64,000 nt of DNA from Hippasteria phrygiana (GCA_037893225.1 JAZGUH010000271.1:2046001-2110000); one strand, 5' to 3'; positions 1-11,775 are shown, counted from the stretch's first letter. Numbers and translations are program-made. Notes: generated by a model from the sequence alone, not told the origin.

Positions 1-311
1 TGGCCGTGAAGAAAATAAACATTGCGAGGTTTGAATTTTCTCCACAAGTTTGAACTCTAGGAAGCCGCCGATAATTGCATCATGTAGCGCTAGATCTAAG
101 CTATACATACATATCAAAATTACTGCATTTGGTTGATATTTCATGCAATTATGAAAGAGTAAAGCAAGTCCATACCCCAGGGAATTTGACATGCATGGAG
201 CAATAAATAGACGGTAATATGTACACAGATGTTGGCCGGAAAGAAAATAAACATTGCGAGGTTTGTATTTTCTCCACAAGTTTTAACTCTAGGAAGCCGC
301 CGATATTTGCA

Positions 312-346
312 ACATGTAGCGCCAGATCTAAGCTATCCATACATGT
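312..346. other. Conserved palindrome-rich core of the monomer (one example)
   Basis: In this 35-bp stretch two ACATGT palindromes (312-317 and 341-346) flank GCGC (319-322) and AGATCT (324-329). TAGC (317-320) and GCTA (332-335) form a short inverted pair. The left two-thirds is one of the least variable parts of the monomer across the window; the right part has the CTATCCAT/CTATACAT variable point. A conserved, symmetric core could be a protein-binding site or a cruciform-prone site, as proposed for other satellites. That is inference, and no known binding motif is matched. The same element recurs at 232-bp spacing throughout. Confidence 0.5.
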
Positions 347-371
347 CAAAATTACTGCATTTGGTTGATAT

Positions 372-387
372 TTCATGCAATTATGAA
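372..387. other. Short dyad TTCAT-6-ATGAA in the monomer (one example)
   Basis: TTCAT (372-376) and ATGAA (383-387) are perfect inverted arms around the 6-base GCAATT. The dyad is present in most monomers. It is lost in the class reading ATTATAAATGAG, where one G in the right arm is A, so it is not universal. It could extrude a small hairpin. It is too short to be more than a candidate structural element. Confidence 0.45.
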
Positions 388-696
388 TGAGTAAAGCAAG
401 TCCATACCCCAGGGAATTTGACATGCATGGAGCAATAAATAGACGGTAATATGTACACAGATGTTGGCCGGAAAGAAAATAAACATTGCGAGGTTAGAAT
501 TTTCTCCACAAGTTTTAACTCTAGGAAGCCGCCGATAATTGCAACATGTAGCGCCAGATCTAAGCTATCCATACATGTCAAAATTACTGCATTTGGTTGA
601 TATTTCATGCAATTATGAATGAATAAAGCAAGTCCATACGCCAGGGAATTTGACAGGCATGGAGCAATAAATAGACGGTAATATGTACACATGTGT

Positions 697-1624
697 TGGC
701 CGTGAAGAAAATAAACATTGCGAGGTTTGAATTTTCTCCACAAGTTTGAACTCTAGGAAGCCGCCGATAATTGCATCATGTAGCGCTAGATCTAAGCTAT
801 ACATACATATCAAAATTACTGCATTTGGTTGATATTTCATGCAATTATGAAAGAGTAAAGCAAGTCCATACCCCAGGGAATTTGACATGCATGGAGCAAT
901 ACATAGACGGTAATATGTACACAGATGTTGGCCGGAAAGAAAATAAACATTGCGAGGTTTGTATTTTCTCCACAAGTTTTAACTCTAGGAAGCCGCCGAT
1001 AATTGCAACATGTAGCGCCAGATCTAAGCTATCCATACATGTCAAAATTACTGCATTTGGTTGATATTTCATGCAATTATGAAAGAGTAAAGCAAGTCCA
1101 TACCCCAGGGAATTTGACATGCATGGAGCAATAAATAGACGGTAATATGTACACAGATGTTGGCCGGAAAGAAAATAAACATTGCGAGGTTTGAATTTTC
1201 TCAACAAGTTTTAACTCTAGGAAGCCGCCGATATTTGCAACATGTAGCGCCAGATCTAAGCTATCCATACATGTCAAAATTACTGCATTTGGTTGATATT
1301 TCATGCAATTATGAATGAGTAAAGCAAGTCCATACCCCAGGGAATTTGACATGCATGGAGCAATAAATAGACGGTAATATGTACACAGATGTTGGCCGGA
1401 AAGAAAATAAACATTGCGAGGTTAGAATTTTCTCCACAAGTTTTAACTCTAGGAAGCCGCCGATAATTGCAACATGTAGCGCCAGATCTAAGCTATCCAT
1501 ACATGTCAAAATTACTGCATTTGGTTGATATTTCATGCAATTATGAATGAATAAAGCAAGTCCATACGCCAGGGAATTTGACAGGCATGGAGCAATAAAT
1601 AGACGGTAATATGTACACATGTGT
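697..1624. repeat. Canonical 928-bp HOR unit (types 1-2-3-4)
   Basis: This unit carries all four diagnostic monomers in order. Copies recur at 2321-3248, 3249-4176, 4177-5104, 6033-6960 and 6961-7888, with almost no differences visible between them. Monomers within the unit differ from each other at several positions, which is the usual HOR pattern of low between-unit and higher within-unit divergence. Type 1 here reads CAATACATAG near its end, while the other types read CAATAAATAG. Confidence 0.85.
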
Positions 1625-2320
1625 TGGCCGTGAAGAAAATAAACATTGCGAGGTTTGAATTTTCTCCACAAGTTTGAACTCTAGGAAGCCGCCGATAATT
1701 GCATCATGTAGCGCTAGATCTAAGCTATCCATACATGTCAAAATTACTGCATTTGGTTGATATTTCATGCAATTATGAAAGAGTAAAGCAAGTCCATACC
1801 CCAGGGAATTTGACATGCATGGAGCAATAAATAGACGGTAATATGTACACAGATGTTGGCCGGAAAGAAAATAAACATTGCGAGGTTTGTATTTTCTCCA
1901 CAAGTTTTAACTCTAGGAAGCCGCCGATAATTGCAACATGTAGCGCCAGATCTAAGCTATCCATACATGTCAAAATTACTGCATTTGGTTGATATTTCAT
2001 GCAATTATGAATGAGTAAAGCAAGTCCATACCCCAGGGAATTTGACATGCATGGAGCAATAAATAGACGGTAATATGTACACAGATGTTGGCCGGAAAGA
2101 AAATAAACATTGCGAGGTTTGAATTTTCTCCACAAGTTTTAACTCTAGGAAGCCGCCGATAATTGCAACATGTAGCGCCAGATCTAAGCTATCCATACAT
2201 GTCAAAATTACTGCATTTGGTTGATATTTCATGCAATTATGAATGAATAAAGCAAGTCCATACGCCAGGGAATTTGACAGGCATGGAGCAATAAATAGAC
2301 GGTAATATGTACACATGTGT
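1625..2320. repeat. Second contracted 3-monomer unit, different mosaic
   Basis: The unit starts as type 1 (GCATCATG, GCGCTAG) but switches to CTATCCATACATGTC between about 1716 and 1728, inside a stretch containing AGATCTAAG. A GTTTGTATT monomer follows that ends like type 3, then a type-4-like monomer carrying GTTTGAA instead of GTTAGAA. The junction differs from the contraction at 1-696, so the two 3-monomer units arose by separate events. Confidence 0.72.
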
Positions 2321-3047
2321 TGGCCGTGAAGAAAATAAACATTGCGAGGTTTGAATTTTCTCCACAAGTTTGAACTCTAGGAAGCCGCCGATAATTGCAT
2401 CATGTAGCGCTAGATCTAAGCTATACATACATATCAAAATTACTGCATTTGGTTGATATTTCATGCAATTATGAAAGAGTAAAGCAAGTCCATACCCCAG
2501 GGAATTTGACATGCATGGAGCAATACATAGACGGTAATATGTACACAGATGTTGGCCGGAAAGAAAATAAACATTGCGAGGTTTGTATTTTCTCCACAAG
2601 TTTTAACTCTAGGAAGCCGCCGATAATTGCAACATGTAGCGCCAGATCTAAGCTATCCATACATGTCAAAATTACTGCATTTGGTTGATATTTCATGCAA
2701 TTATGAAAGAGTAAAGCAAGTCCATACCCCAGGGAATTTGACATGCATGGAGCAATAAATAGACGGTAATATGTACACAGATGTTGGCCGGAAAGAAAAT
2801 AAACATTGCGAGGTTTGAATTTTCTCAACAAGTTTTAACTCTAGGAAGCCGCCGATATTTGCAACATGTAGCGCCAGATCTAAGCTATCCATACATGTCA
2901 AAATTACTGCATTTGGTTGATATTTCATGCAATTATGAATGAGTAAAGCAAGTCCATACCCCAGGGAATTTGACATGCATGGAGCAATAAATAGACGGTA
3001 ATATGTACACAGATGTTGGCCGGAAAGAAAATAAACATTGCGAGGTT

Positions 3048-5155
3048 AGAATTTTCTCCACAAGTTTTAACTCTAGGAAGCCGCCGATAATTGCAACATG
3101 TAGCGCCAGATCTAAGCTATCCATACATGTCAAAATTACTGCATTTGGTTGATATTTCATGCAATTATGAATGAATAAAGCAAGTCCATACGCCAGGGAA
3201 TTTGACAGGCATGGAGCAATAAATAGACGGTAATATGTACACATGTGTTGGCCGTGAAGAAAATAAACATTGCGAGGTTTGAATTTTCTCCACAAGTTTG
3301 AACTCTAGGAAGCCGCCGATAATTGCATCATGTAGCGCTAGATCTAAGCTATACATACATATCAAAATTACTGCATTTGGTTGATATTTCATGCAATTAT
3401 GAAAGAGTAAAGCAAGTCCATACCCCAGGGAATTTGACATGCATGGAGCAATACATAGACGGTAATATGTACACAGATGTTGGCCGGAAAGAAAATAAAC
3501 ATTGCGAGGTTTGTATTTTCTCCACAAGTTTTAACTCTAGGAAGCCGCCGATAATTGCAACATGTAGCGCCAGATCTAAGCTATCCATACATGTCAAAAT
3601 TACTGCATTTGGTTGATATTTCATGCAATTATGAAAGAGTAAAGCAAGTCCATACCCCAGGGAATTTGACATGCATGGAGCAATAAATAGACGGTAATAT
3701 GTACACAGATGTTGGCCGGAAAGAAAATAAACATTGCGAGGTTTGAATTTTCTCAACAAGTTTTAACTCTAGGAAGCCGCCGATATTTGCAACATGTAGC
3801 GCCAGATCTAAGCTATCCATACATGTCAAAATTACTGCATTTGGTTGATATTTCATGCAATTATGAATGAGTAAAGCAAGTCCATACCCCAGGGAATTTG
3901 ACATGCATGGAGCAATAAATAGACGGTAATATGTACACAGATGTTGGCCGGAAAGAAAATAAACATTGCGAGGTTAGAATTTTCTCCACAAGTTTTAACT
4001 CTAGGAAGCCGCCGATAATTGCAACATGTAGCGCCAGATCTAAGCTATCCATACATGTCAAAATTACTGCATTTGGTTGATATTTCATGCAATTATGAAT
4101 GAATAAAGCAAGTCCATACGCCAGGGAATTTGACAGGCATGGAGCAATAAATAGACGGTAATATGTACACATGTGTTGGCCGTGAAGAAAATAAACATTG
4201 CGAGGTTTGAATTTTCTCCACAAGTTTGAACTCTAGGAAGCCGCCGATAATTGCATCATGTAGCGCTAGATCTAAGCTATACATACATATCAAAATTACT
4301 GCATTTGGTTGATATTTCATGCAATTATGAAAGAGTAAAGCAAGTCGATACCCCAGGGAATTTGACATGCATGGAGCAATACATAGACGGTAATATGTAC
4401 ACAGATGTTGGCCGGAAAGAAAATAAACATTGCGAGGTTTGTATTTTCTCCACAAGTTTTAACTCTAGGAAGCCGCCGATAATTGCAACATGTAGCGCCA
4501 GATCTAAGCTATCCATACATGTCAAAATTACTGCATTTGGTTGATATTTCATGCAATTATGAAAGAGTAAAGCAAGTCCATACCCCAGGGAATTTGACAT
4601 GCATGGAGCAATAAATAGACGGTAATATGTACACAGATGTTGGCCGGAAAGAAAATAAACATTGCGAGGTTTGAATTTTCTCAACAAGTTTTAACTCTAG
4701 GAAGCCGCCGATATTTGCAACATGTAGCGCCAGATCTAAGCTATCCATACATGTCAAAATTACTGCATTTGGTTGATATTTCATGCAATTATGAATGAGT
4801 AAAGCAAGTCCATACCCCAGGGAATTTGACATGCATGGAGCAATAAATAGACGGTAATATGTACACAGATGTTGGCCGGAAAGAAAATAAACATTGCGAG
4901 GTTAGAATTTTCTCCACAAGTTTTAACTCTAGGAAGCCGCCGATAATTGCAACATGTAGCGCCAGATCTAAGCTATCCATACATGTCAAAATTACTGCAT
5001 TTGGTTGATATTTCATGCAATTATGAATGAATAAAGCAAGTCCATACCCCAGGGAATTTGACATGCATGGAGCAATAAATAGACGGTAATATGTACACAT
5101 TTGTTGGCCGTGAAGAAAATAAACATTGCGAGGTTTGAATTTTCTCCACAAGTTT
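3048..5155. repeat. Duplicated block, partner 5832-7939 (offset 2,784 bp = 12 monomers)
   Basis: Two full 928-bp units plus flanks match the partner throughout as read by eye. A private base (CAAGTCGATACC instead of CAAGTCCATACC) occurs only at 4347 and at 7131, exactly 2,784 bp apart. Another shared rare form is the last unit's ACATTTGTTGG ending. Identity stops at the left where GTTAGAA meets GTTTGAA, and at the right at 5156/7940 (G versus T). Confidence 0.8.
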
Positions 5156-5720
5156 GAACTCTAGGAAGCCGCCGATAATTGCACCATGTAGCGCCAGATC
5201 TAAGCTATACATACATGTAAAAATTACTGCATTTGGTTGATATTTCATGCAATTATGAATGAGTAAAGCATGTCCATACCCCAGGGAATTTGACATGCAT
5301 GGAGCAATACATAGACGGTAATATGTACACAGATGTTGGCCGGGAAGAAAATAAACATTGCGAGGTTTGAATTTTCTCCACAAGTTTGAACTCTGGGAAG
5401 CCGCCGATGATTGCAACATGTAGCGCCAGATCTAAGATATACATACATGTAAAAATTACTGCATTTGGTTGATATTTCATGCAATTATAAATGAGTAAAG
5501 GAAGTCCATACCCCAGGGAATTTGACATGCATGGAGCAATAAATAGAAGGTAATATGCACACAGATGGTGGCCGGGAAGAAAATAAACATTGCGAGGTTT
5601 GAATTTTCTCCACAAGTTTGAACTCTAAGAAGCCGCCGATAATTGCAACATGTAGCGCCAGATCTAAGCTATCCATACATGTCAAAATTACTGTATTTGG
5701 TTGATATTTCATGCAATTAT
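5150..5720. repeat. Foreign monomer-class cassette inside the 4-monomer domain
   Basis: Monomers here carry a different variant set: CATGTAAAAATTAC, AAGCATGTCC, CTCTGGGAAG, GATGATTG, ATTATAAATGAG, and the linked GAAGG / ATGCAC / GATGGTGG / CCGGGAAG group. The same series occurs at about 9.79-10.34 kb, 4,640 bp (20 monomers) downstream. The surrounding units to about 7.9 kb are the canonical 928-bp type. The cassette keeps the 928-bp spacing (5105 to 6033), so it replaced sequence and did not lengthen the array. Conversion or a double exchange is the simplest reading. Confidence 0.7.
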
Positions 5721-5831
5721 GAATGAGTAAAGCAAGTCCATACCCCAGGGAATTTGACATGCATGGAGCAATAAATAGACGGTAATATGTACACAGATGT
5801 TGGCCGGAAAGAAAATAAACATTGCGAGGTT

Positions 5832-7939
5832 TGAATTTTCTCCACAAGTTTTAACTCTAGGAAGCCGCCGATAATTGCAACATGTAGCGCCAGATCTAAG
5901 CTATCCATACATGTCAAAATTACTGCATTTGGTTGATATTTCATGCAATTATGAATGAATAAAGCAAGTCCATACGCCAGGGAATTTGACAGGCATGGAG
6001 CAATAAATAGACGGTAATATGTACACATGTGTTGGCCGTGAAGAAAATAAACATTGCGAGGTTTGAATTTTCTCCACAAGTTTGAACTCTAGGAAGCCGC
6101 CGATAATTGCATCATGTAGCGCTAGATCTAAGCTATACATACATATCAAAATTACTGCATTTGGTTGATATTTCATGCAATTATGAAAGAGTAAAGCAAG
6201 TCCATACCCCAGGGAATTTGACATGCATGGAGCAATACATAGACGGTAATATGTACACAGATGTTGGCCGGAAAGAAAATAAACATTGCGAGGTTTGTAT
6301 TTTCTCCACAAGTTTTAACTCTAGGAAGCCGCCGATAATTGCAACATGTAGCGCCAGATCTAAGCTATCCATACATGTCAAAATTACTGCATTTGGTTGA
6401 TATTTCATGCAATTATGAAAGAGTAAAGCAAGTCCATACCCCAGGGAATTTGACATGCATGGAGCAATAAATAGACGGTAATATGTACACAGATGTTGGC
6501 CGGAAAGAAAATAAACATTGCGAGGTTTGAATTTTCTCAACAAGTTTTAACTCTAGGAAGCCGCCGATATTTGCAACATGTAGCGCCAGATCTAAGCTAT
6601 CCATACATGTCAAAATTACTGCATTTGGTTGATATTTCATGCAATTATGAATGAGTAAAGCAAGTCCATACCCCAGGGAATTTGACATGCATGGAGCAAT
6701 AAATAGACGGTAATATGTACACAGATGTTGGCCGGAAAGAAAATAAACATTGCGAGGTTAGAATTTTCTCCACAAGTTTTAACTCTAGGAAGCCGCCGAT
6801 AATTGCAACATGTAGCGCCAGATCTAAGCTATCCATACATGTCAAAATTACTGCATTTGGTTGATATTTCATGCAATTATGAATGAATAAAGCAAGTCCA
6901 TACGCCAGGGAATTTGACAGGCATGGAGCAATAAATAGACGGTAATATGTACACATGTGTTGGCCGTGAAGAAAATAAACATTGCGAGGTTTGAATTTTC
7001 TCCACAAGTTTGAACTCTAGGAAGCCGCCGATAATTGCATCATGTAGCGCTAGATCTAAGCTATACATACATATCAAAATTACTGCATTTGGTTGATATT
7101 TCATGCAATTATGAAAGAGTAAAGCAAGTCGATACCCCAGGGAATTTGACATGCATGGAGCAATACATAGACGGTAATATGTACACAGATGTTGGCCGGA
7201 AAGAAAATAAACATTGCGAGGTTTGTATTTTCTCCACAAGTTTTAACTCTAGGAAGCCGCCGATAATTGCAACATGTAGCGCCAGATCTAAGCTATCCAT
7301 ACATGTCAAAATTACTGCATTTGGTTGATATTTCATGCAATTATGAAAGAGTAAAGCAAGTCCATACCCCAGGGAATTTGACATGCATGGAGCAATAAAT
7401 AGACGGTAATATGTACACAGATGTTGGCCGGAAAGAAAATAAACATTGCGAGGTTTGAATTTTCTCAACAAGTTTTAACTCTAGGAAGCCGCCGATATTT
7501 GCAACATGTAGCGCCAGATCTAAGCTATCCATACATGTCAAAATTACTGCATTTGGTTGATATTTCATGCAATTATGAATGAGTAAAGCAAGTCCATACC
7601 CCAGGGAATTTGACATGCATGGAGCAATAAATAGACGGTAATATGTACACAGATGTTGGCCGGAAAGAAAATAAACATTGCGAGGTTAGAATTTTCTCCA
7701 CAAGTTTTAACTCTAGGAAGCCGCCGATAATTGCAACATGTAGCGCCAGATCTAAGCTATCCATACATGTCAAAATTACTGCATTTGGTTGATATTTCAT
7801 GCAATTATGAATGAATAAAGCAAGTCCATACCCCAGGGAATTTGACATGCATGGAGCAATAAATAGACGGTAATATGTACACATTTGTTGGCCGTGAAGA
7901 AAATAAACATTGCGAGGTTTGAATTTTCTCCACAAGTTT
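5832..7939. repeat. Partner copy of block 3048-5155
   Basis: This is the sister of the 3,048-5,155 block and carries the same private G at 7131. The foreign cassette at about 5.15-5.70 kb lies between the two copies and is not repeated after this one. The duplication therefore covered only the 4-monomer units and not the cassette. Confidence 0.78.
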
Positions 7940-9349
7940 TAACTCTAGGAAGCCGCCGATAATTGCAACATGTAGCGCCAGATCTAAGCTATCCATACAT
8001 GTCAAAATTACTGCATTTGGTTGATATTTCATGCAATTATGAATGAATAAAGCAAGTCCATACCCCAGGGAATTTGACATGCATGGAGCAATAAATAGAC
8101 GGTAATATGTACACAGATGTTGGCCGGAAAGAAAATAGACATTGCGAGGTTTGAATTTTCTCCACAAGTTTGAACTCTAGGAAGCCGCCGATAATTGCAA
8201 CATGTAGCGCCAGATCTAAGCTATCCATACATGTCAAAATTACTGCATTTGGTTGATATTTCATGCAATTATGAAAGAGTAAAGCAAGTCCATACCCCAG
8301 GGAATTTGACATGCATGGAGCAATAAATAGACGGTAATATGTACACAGATGTTGGCCGGAAAGAAAATAAACATTGCGAGGTTTGAATTTTCTCAACAAG
8401 TTTTAACTCTAGGAAGCCGCCGATATTTGCAACATGTAGCGCCAGATCTAAGCTATCCATACATGTCAAAATTACTGCATTTGGTTGATATTTCATGCAA
8501 TTATGAATGAGTAAAGCAAGTCCATACCCCAGGGAATTTGACATGCATGGAGCAATAAATAGACGGTAATATGTACACAGATGTTGGCCGGAAAGAAAAT
8601 AAACATTGCGAGGTTAGAATTTTCTCCACAAGTTTTAACTCTAGGAAGCCGCCGATAATTGCAACATGTAGCGCCAGATCTAAGCTATCCATACATGTCA
8701 AAATTACTGCATTTGGTTGATATTTCATGCAATTATGAATGAATAAAGCAAGTCCATACCCCAGGGAATTTGACATGCATGGAGCAATAAATAGACGGTA
8801 ATATGTACACATTTGTTGGCCGTGAAGAAAATAAACATTGCGAGGTTTGTATTTTCTCCACAAGTTTTAACTCTAGGAAGCCGCCGATAATTGCAACATG
8901 TAGCGCCAGATCTAAGCTATCCATACATGTCAAAATTACTGCATTTGGTTGATATTTCATGCAATTATGAATGAATAAAGCAAGTCCATACCCCAGGGAA
9001 TTTGACATGCATGGAGCAATAAATAGACGGTAATATGTACACAGATGTTGGCCGGAAAGAAAATAGACATTGCGAGGTTTGAATTTTCTCCACAAGTTTG
9101 AACTCTAGGAAGCCGCCGATAATTGCAACATGTAGCGCCAGATCTAAGCTATCCATACATGTCAAAATTACTGCATTTGGTTGATATTTCATGCAATTAT
9201 GAATGAATAAAGCAAGTCCATACCCCAGGGAATTTGACAGGCATGGATCAATAAATAGACGGTAATATGTACACAGATGTTGGCCGGAAAGAAAATAAAC
9301 ATTGCGAGGTTTGAATTTTCTCCACAAGTTTTAACTCTAAGAAGCCGCC

Positions 9350-11607
9350 GATGATTGCAACATGTAGCGCCAGATCTAAGCTATCCATACATGTCAAAAT
9401 TACTGTATTTGGTTGATATTTCATGCAATTATGAATGAGTAAAGCAAGTCCATACCCCAGGGAATTTGACATGCATGGAGCAATAAATAGACGGTAATAT
9501 GTACACAGATGTTGGCCGGAAAGAAAATAAACATTGCGAGGTTTGAATTTTCTCCACAAGTTTTAACTCTAGGAAGCCGCCGATAATTGCAACATGTAGC
9601 GCCAGATCTAAGCTATCCATACATGTCAAAATTACTGCATTTGGTTGATATTTCATGCAATTATGAATGAATAAAGCAAGTCCATACGCCAGGGAATTTG
9701 ACAGGCATGGAGCAATAAATAGACGGTAATATGTACACATTTGTTGGCCGTGAAGAAAATAAACATTGCGAGGTTTGAATTTTCTCCACAAGTTTGAACT
9801 CTAGGAAGCCGCCGATAATTGCATCATGTAGCGCCAGATCTAAGCTATACATACATGTAAAAATTACTGCATTTGGTTGATATTTCATGCAATTATGAAT
9901 GAGTAAAGCATGTCCATACCCCAGGGAATTTGACATGCATGGAGCAATACATAGACGGTAATATGTACACAGATGTTGGCCGGGTAGAAAATAAACATTG
10001 CGAGGTTTGAATTTTCTCCACAAGTTTGAACTCTGGGAAGCCGCCGATGATTGCAACATGTAGCGCCAGATCTAAGCTATACATACATGTAAAAATTACT
10101 GCATTTGGTTGATATTTCATGCAATTATAAATGAGTAAAGGAAGTCCATACCCCAGGGAATTTGACATGCATGGAGCAATAAATAGAAGGTAATATGCAC
10201 ACAGATGGTGGCCGGGAAGAAAATAAACATTGCGAGGTTTGAATTTTCTCCACAAGTTTGAACTCTAAGAAGCCGCCGATAATTGCAACATGTAGCGCCA
10301 GATCTAAGCTATCCATACATGTCAAAATTACTGAATTTGGTTGATATTTCATGCAATTATGAATGAATAAAGCAAGTCCATACCCCAGGGAATTTGACAG
10401 GCATGGAGCAATAAATAGACGGTAATATGTACACAGATGTTGGCCGGAAAGAAAATAAACATTGCGAGGTTTGAATTTTCTCCACAAGTTTTAACTCTAA
10501 GAAGCCGCCGATGATTGCAACATGTAGCGCCAGATCTAAGCTATCCATACATGTCAAAATTACTGTATTTGGTTGATATTTCATGCAATTATGAATGAGT
10601 AAAGCAAGTCCATACCCCAGGGAATTTGACATGCATGGAGCAATAAATAGACGGTAATATGTACACAGATGTTGGCCGGAAAGAAAATAAACATTGCGAG
10701 GTTTGAATTTTCTCCACAAGTTTTAACTCTAGGAAGCCGCCGATAATTGCAACATGTAGCGCCAGATCTAAGCTATCCATACATGTCAAAATTACTGAAT
10801 TTGGTTGATATTTCATGCAATTATGAATGAATAAAGCAAGTCCATACCCCAGGGAATTTGACAGGCATGGAGCAATAAATAGACGGTAATATGTACACAG
10901 ATGTTGACCGGAAAGAAAATAGACATTGCGAGGTTTGAATTTTCCGCACAAGTTTGAACTCTAGGAAGCCGCCGATGATTGCAACATGTAGCGCCAGATC
11001 TAAGCTATCCATACATGTCAAAATTACTGTATTTGGTTGATATTTCATGCAATTATGAATGAGTAAAGCAAGTCCATACCCCAGGGAATTTGACAGGCAT
11101 GGAGCAATAAATAGAAGGTAATATGCACACAGATGGTGGCCGGGAAGAAAATAAACATTGCGAGGTTTGAATTTTCTCCACAAGTTTGAACTCTGGGAAG
11201 CCGCCGATGATTGCAACATGTAGCGCCAGATCTAAGCTATACATACATGTCAACATTACTGCATTTGGTTGATATTTCATGCAATTATAAATGAGTAAAG
11301 CAAGTCCATACCCCAGGGAATTTGACATGCATGGAGCAATAAATAGAAGGTAATATGCACACAGATGGTGGCCGGGAAGAAAATAAACATTGCGAGGTTT
11401 GAATTTTCTCCACAAGTTTGAACTCTAAGAAGCCGCCGATAATTGCAACATGTAGCGCCAGATCTAAGCTATCCATACATGTCAAAATTACTGAATTTGG
11501 TTGATATTTCATGCAATTATGAATGAGTAAAGCAAGTCCATACCCCAGGGAATTTGACATGCATGGAGCAATAAATAGACGGTAATATGTACACAGATGT
11601 TGGCCGG
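9350..11607. repeat. Duplicated block, partner about 19790-22047 (offset 10,440 bp = 45 monomers)
   Basis: About 2.26 kb matches the partner in the order of monomer types, with only occasional differences; for example 9985 is T where the partner has A (CGGGTAGAAA versus CGGGAAGAAA). Shared rare features include ATTTTCCGCACAAG with TTGACCGG, and CATGTCAACATTAC. Identity ends at 11608/22048 (GGAAAG versus GGGAAG). This block is the transition from the left 4-monomer domain to the mixed monomer set used in the rest of the window. Confidence 0.75.
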
Positions 11608-11775
11608 AAAGAAAATAAACATTGCGAGGTTTGAGTTTTCTCCACAAGTTTGAACTCTAGGAAGCCGCCGATGATTGCAACATGTAGCGCCAGATCTAAG
11701 CTATCCATACATGTCAAAATTACTGCATTTGGTTGATATTTCATGCAATTATGAATGAATAAAGCAAGTCCATAC

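Larger units (their letters stand above)
234..465. repeat. Representative satellite monomer (arbitrary phase, starts at GGCC)
   Basis: This 232-bp unit has 42 C and 47 G (38% GC) and six CpG dinucleotides, about 0.7 of the number expected from its base composition, so it is not strongly CpG-depleted. Palindromic landmarks are CCGG after the first GG, ACATGT at 312-317 and 341-346, GCGC at 319-322, AGATCT (BglII) at 324-329 and CATGCATG at 422-429. AGATCT appears to be kept in every monomer I inspected, so BglII should reduce the array to a 232-bp ladder. CATGCATG is replaced by CAGGCATG in a large monomer class. Common variable points are the bases after GGCC, GTTTGAA/GTTAGAA/GTTTGTA, CTCTAGG/CTCTAAG/CTCTGGG, GATAATT/GATGATT/GATATTT, CTGCATT/CTGTATT/CTGAATT and GACGG/GAAGG. 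The phase chosen is a convenience, since a tandem array has no natural start. Confidence 0.93.
1..696. repeat. Contracted 3-monomer HOR unit with a type 2/3 hybrid monomer
   Basis: The unit is one monomer short of 928 bp. Its middle monomer begins like type 2 (GTTTGTATTTTCTCC) and continues like type 3 (GATATTTG at 302-309), which places a switch between about 276 and 305. Its first monomer ends CAATAAATAG instead of the type-1 CAATACATAG, so there is at least one further switch. Unequal exchange or conversion between adjacent monomers explains this; a single clean crossover does not explain every variant. Confidence 0.75.
1..9744. repeat. 4-monomer HOR domain (928-bp unit)
   Basis: A monomer type marked TGGCCGTGAAG begins at 1, 697, 1625, 2321, 3249, 4177, 5105, 6033, 6961, 7889, 8817 and 9745. 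The spacings are 696, 928, 696 and then 928 eight times, so the domain is built on a 4 x 232 bp unit with two units one monomer short. The four monomer types are separable: type 1 has GCATCATG, GCGCTAG and CATACATATC; type 2 has GTTTGTATT; type 3 has TCTCAACAAG and GATATTTG; type 4 has GTTAGAATT, GAATGAATAAAG, TACGCCAG and ACATGTGTTGG. After about 7.9 kb the 928-bp spacing persists but the type-1 variants are replaced by more generic ones, so the HOR decays to the right. Confidence 0.88.

Noticed and set aside
200..260. AATAAA motifs as polyadenylation signals
   Set aside because: Two occur in nearly every monomer (CAATAAATAG and AAAATAAAC), with no associated gene. They are simply part of the AT-rich repeat.
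422..429. CATGCATG as a plant RY-type promoter element
   Set aside because: It is an 8-bp palindrome that recurs with the monomer and is lost in a large monomer class (CAGGCATG). No promoter context supports it.
5560..5600. CENP-B box in GATGGTGGCCGGGAAG
   Set aside because: Only the CGGG part fits. The TTCG and the A three bases before CGGG are absent on either strand.
771..7328. 97-codon plus-strand open frames in type-1 monomers (771, 2395, 3323, 4251, 6107, 7035)
   Set aside because: They exist only because CAATACATAG in type 1 removes a stop present in CAATAAATAG. They overlap minus-strand frames in the same repeat and show no protein features.
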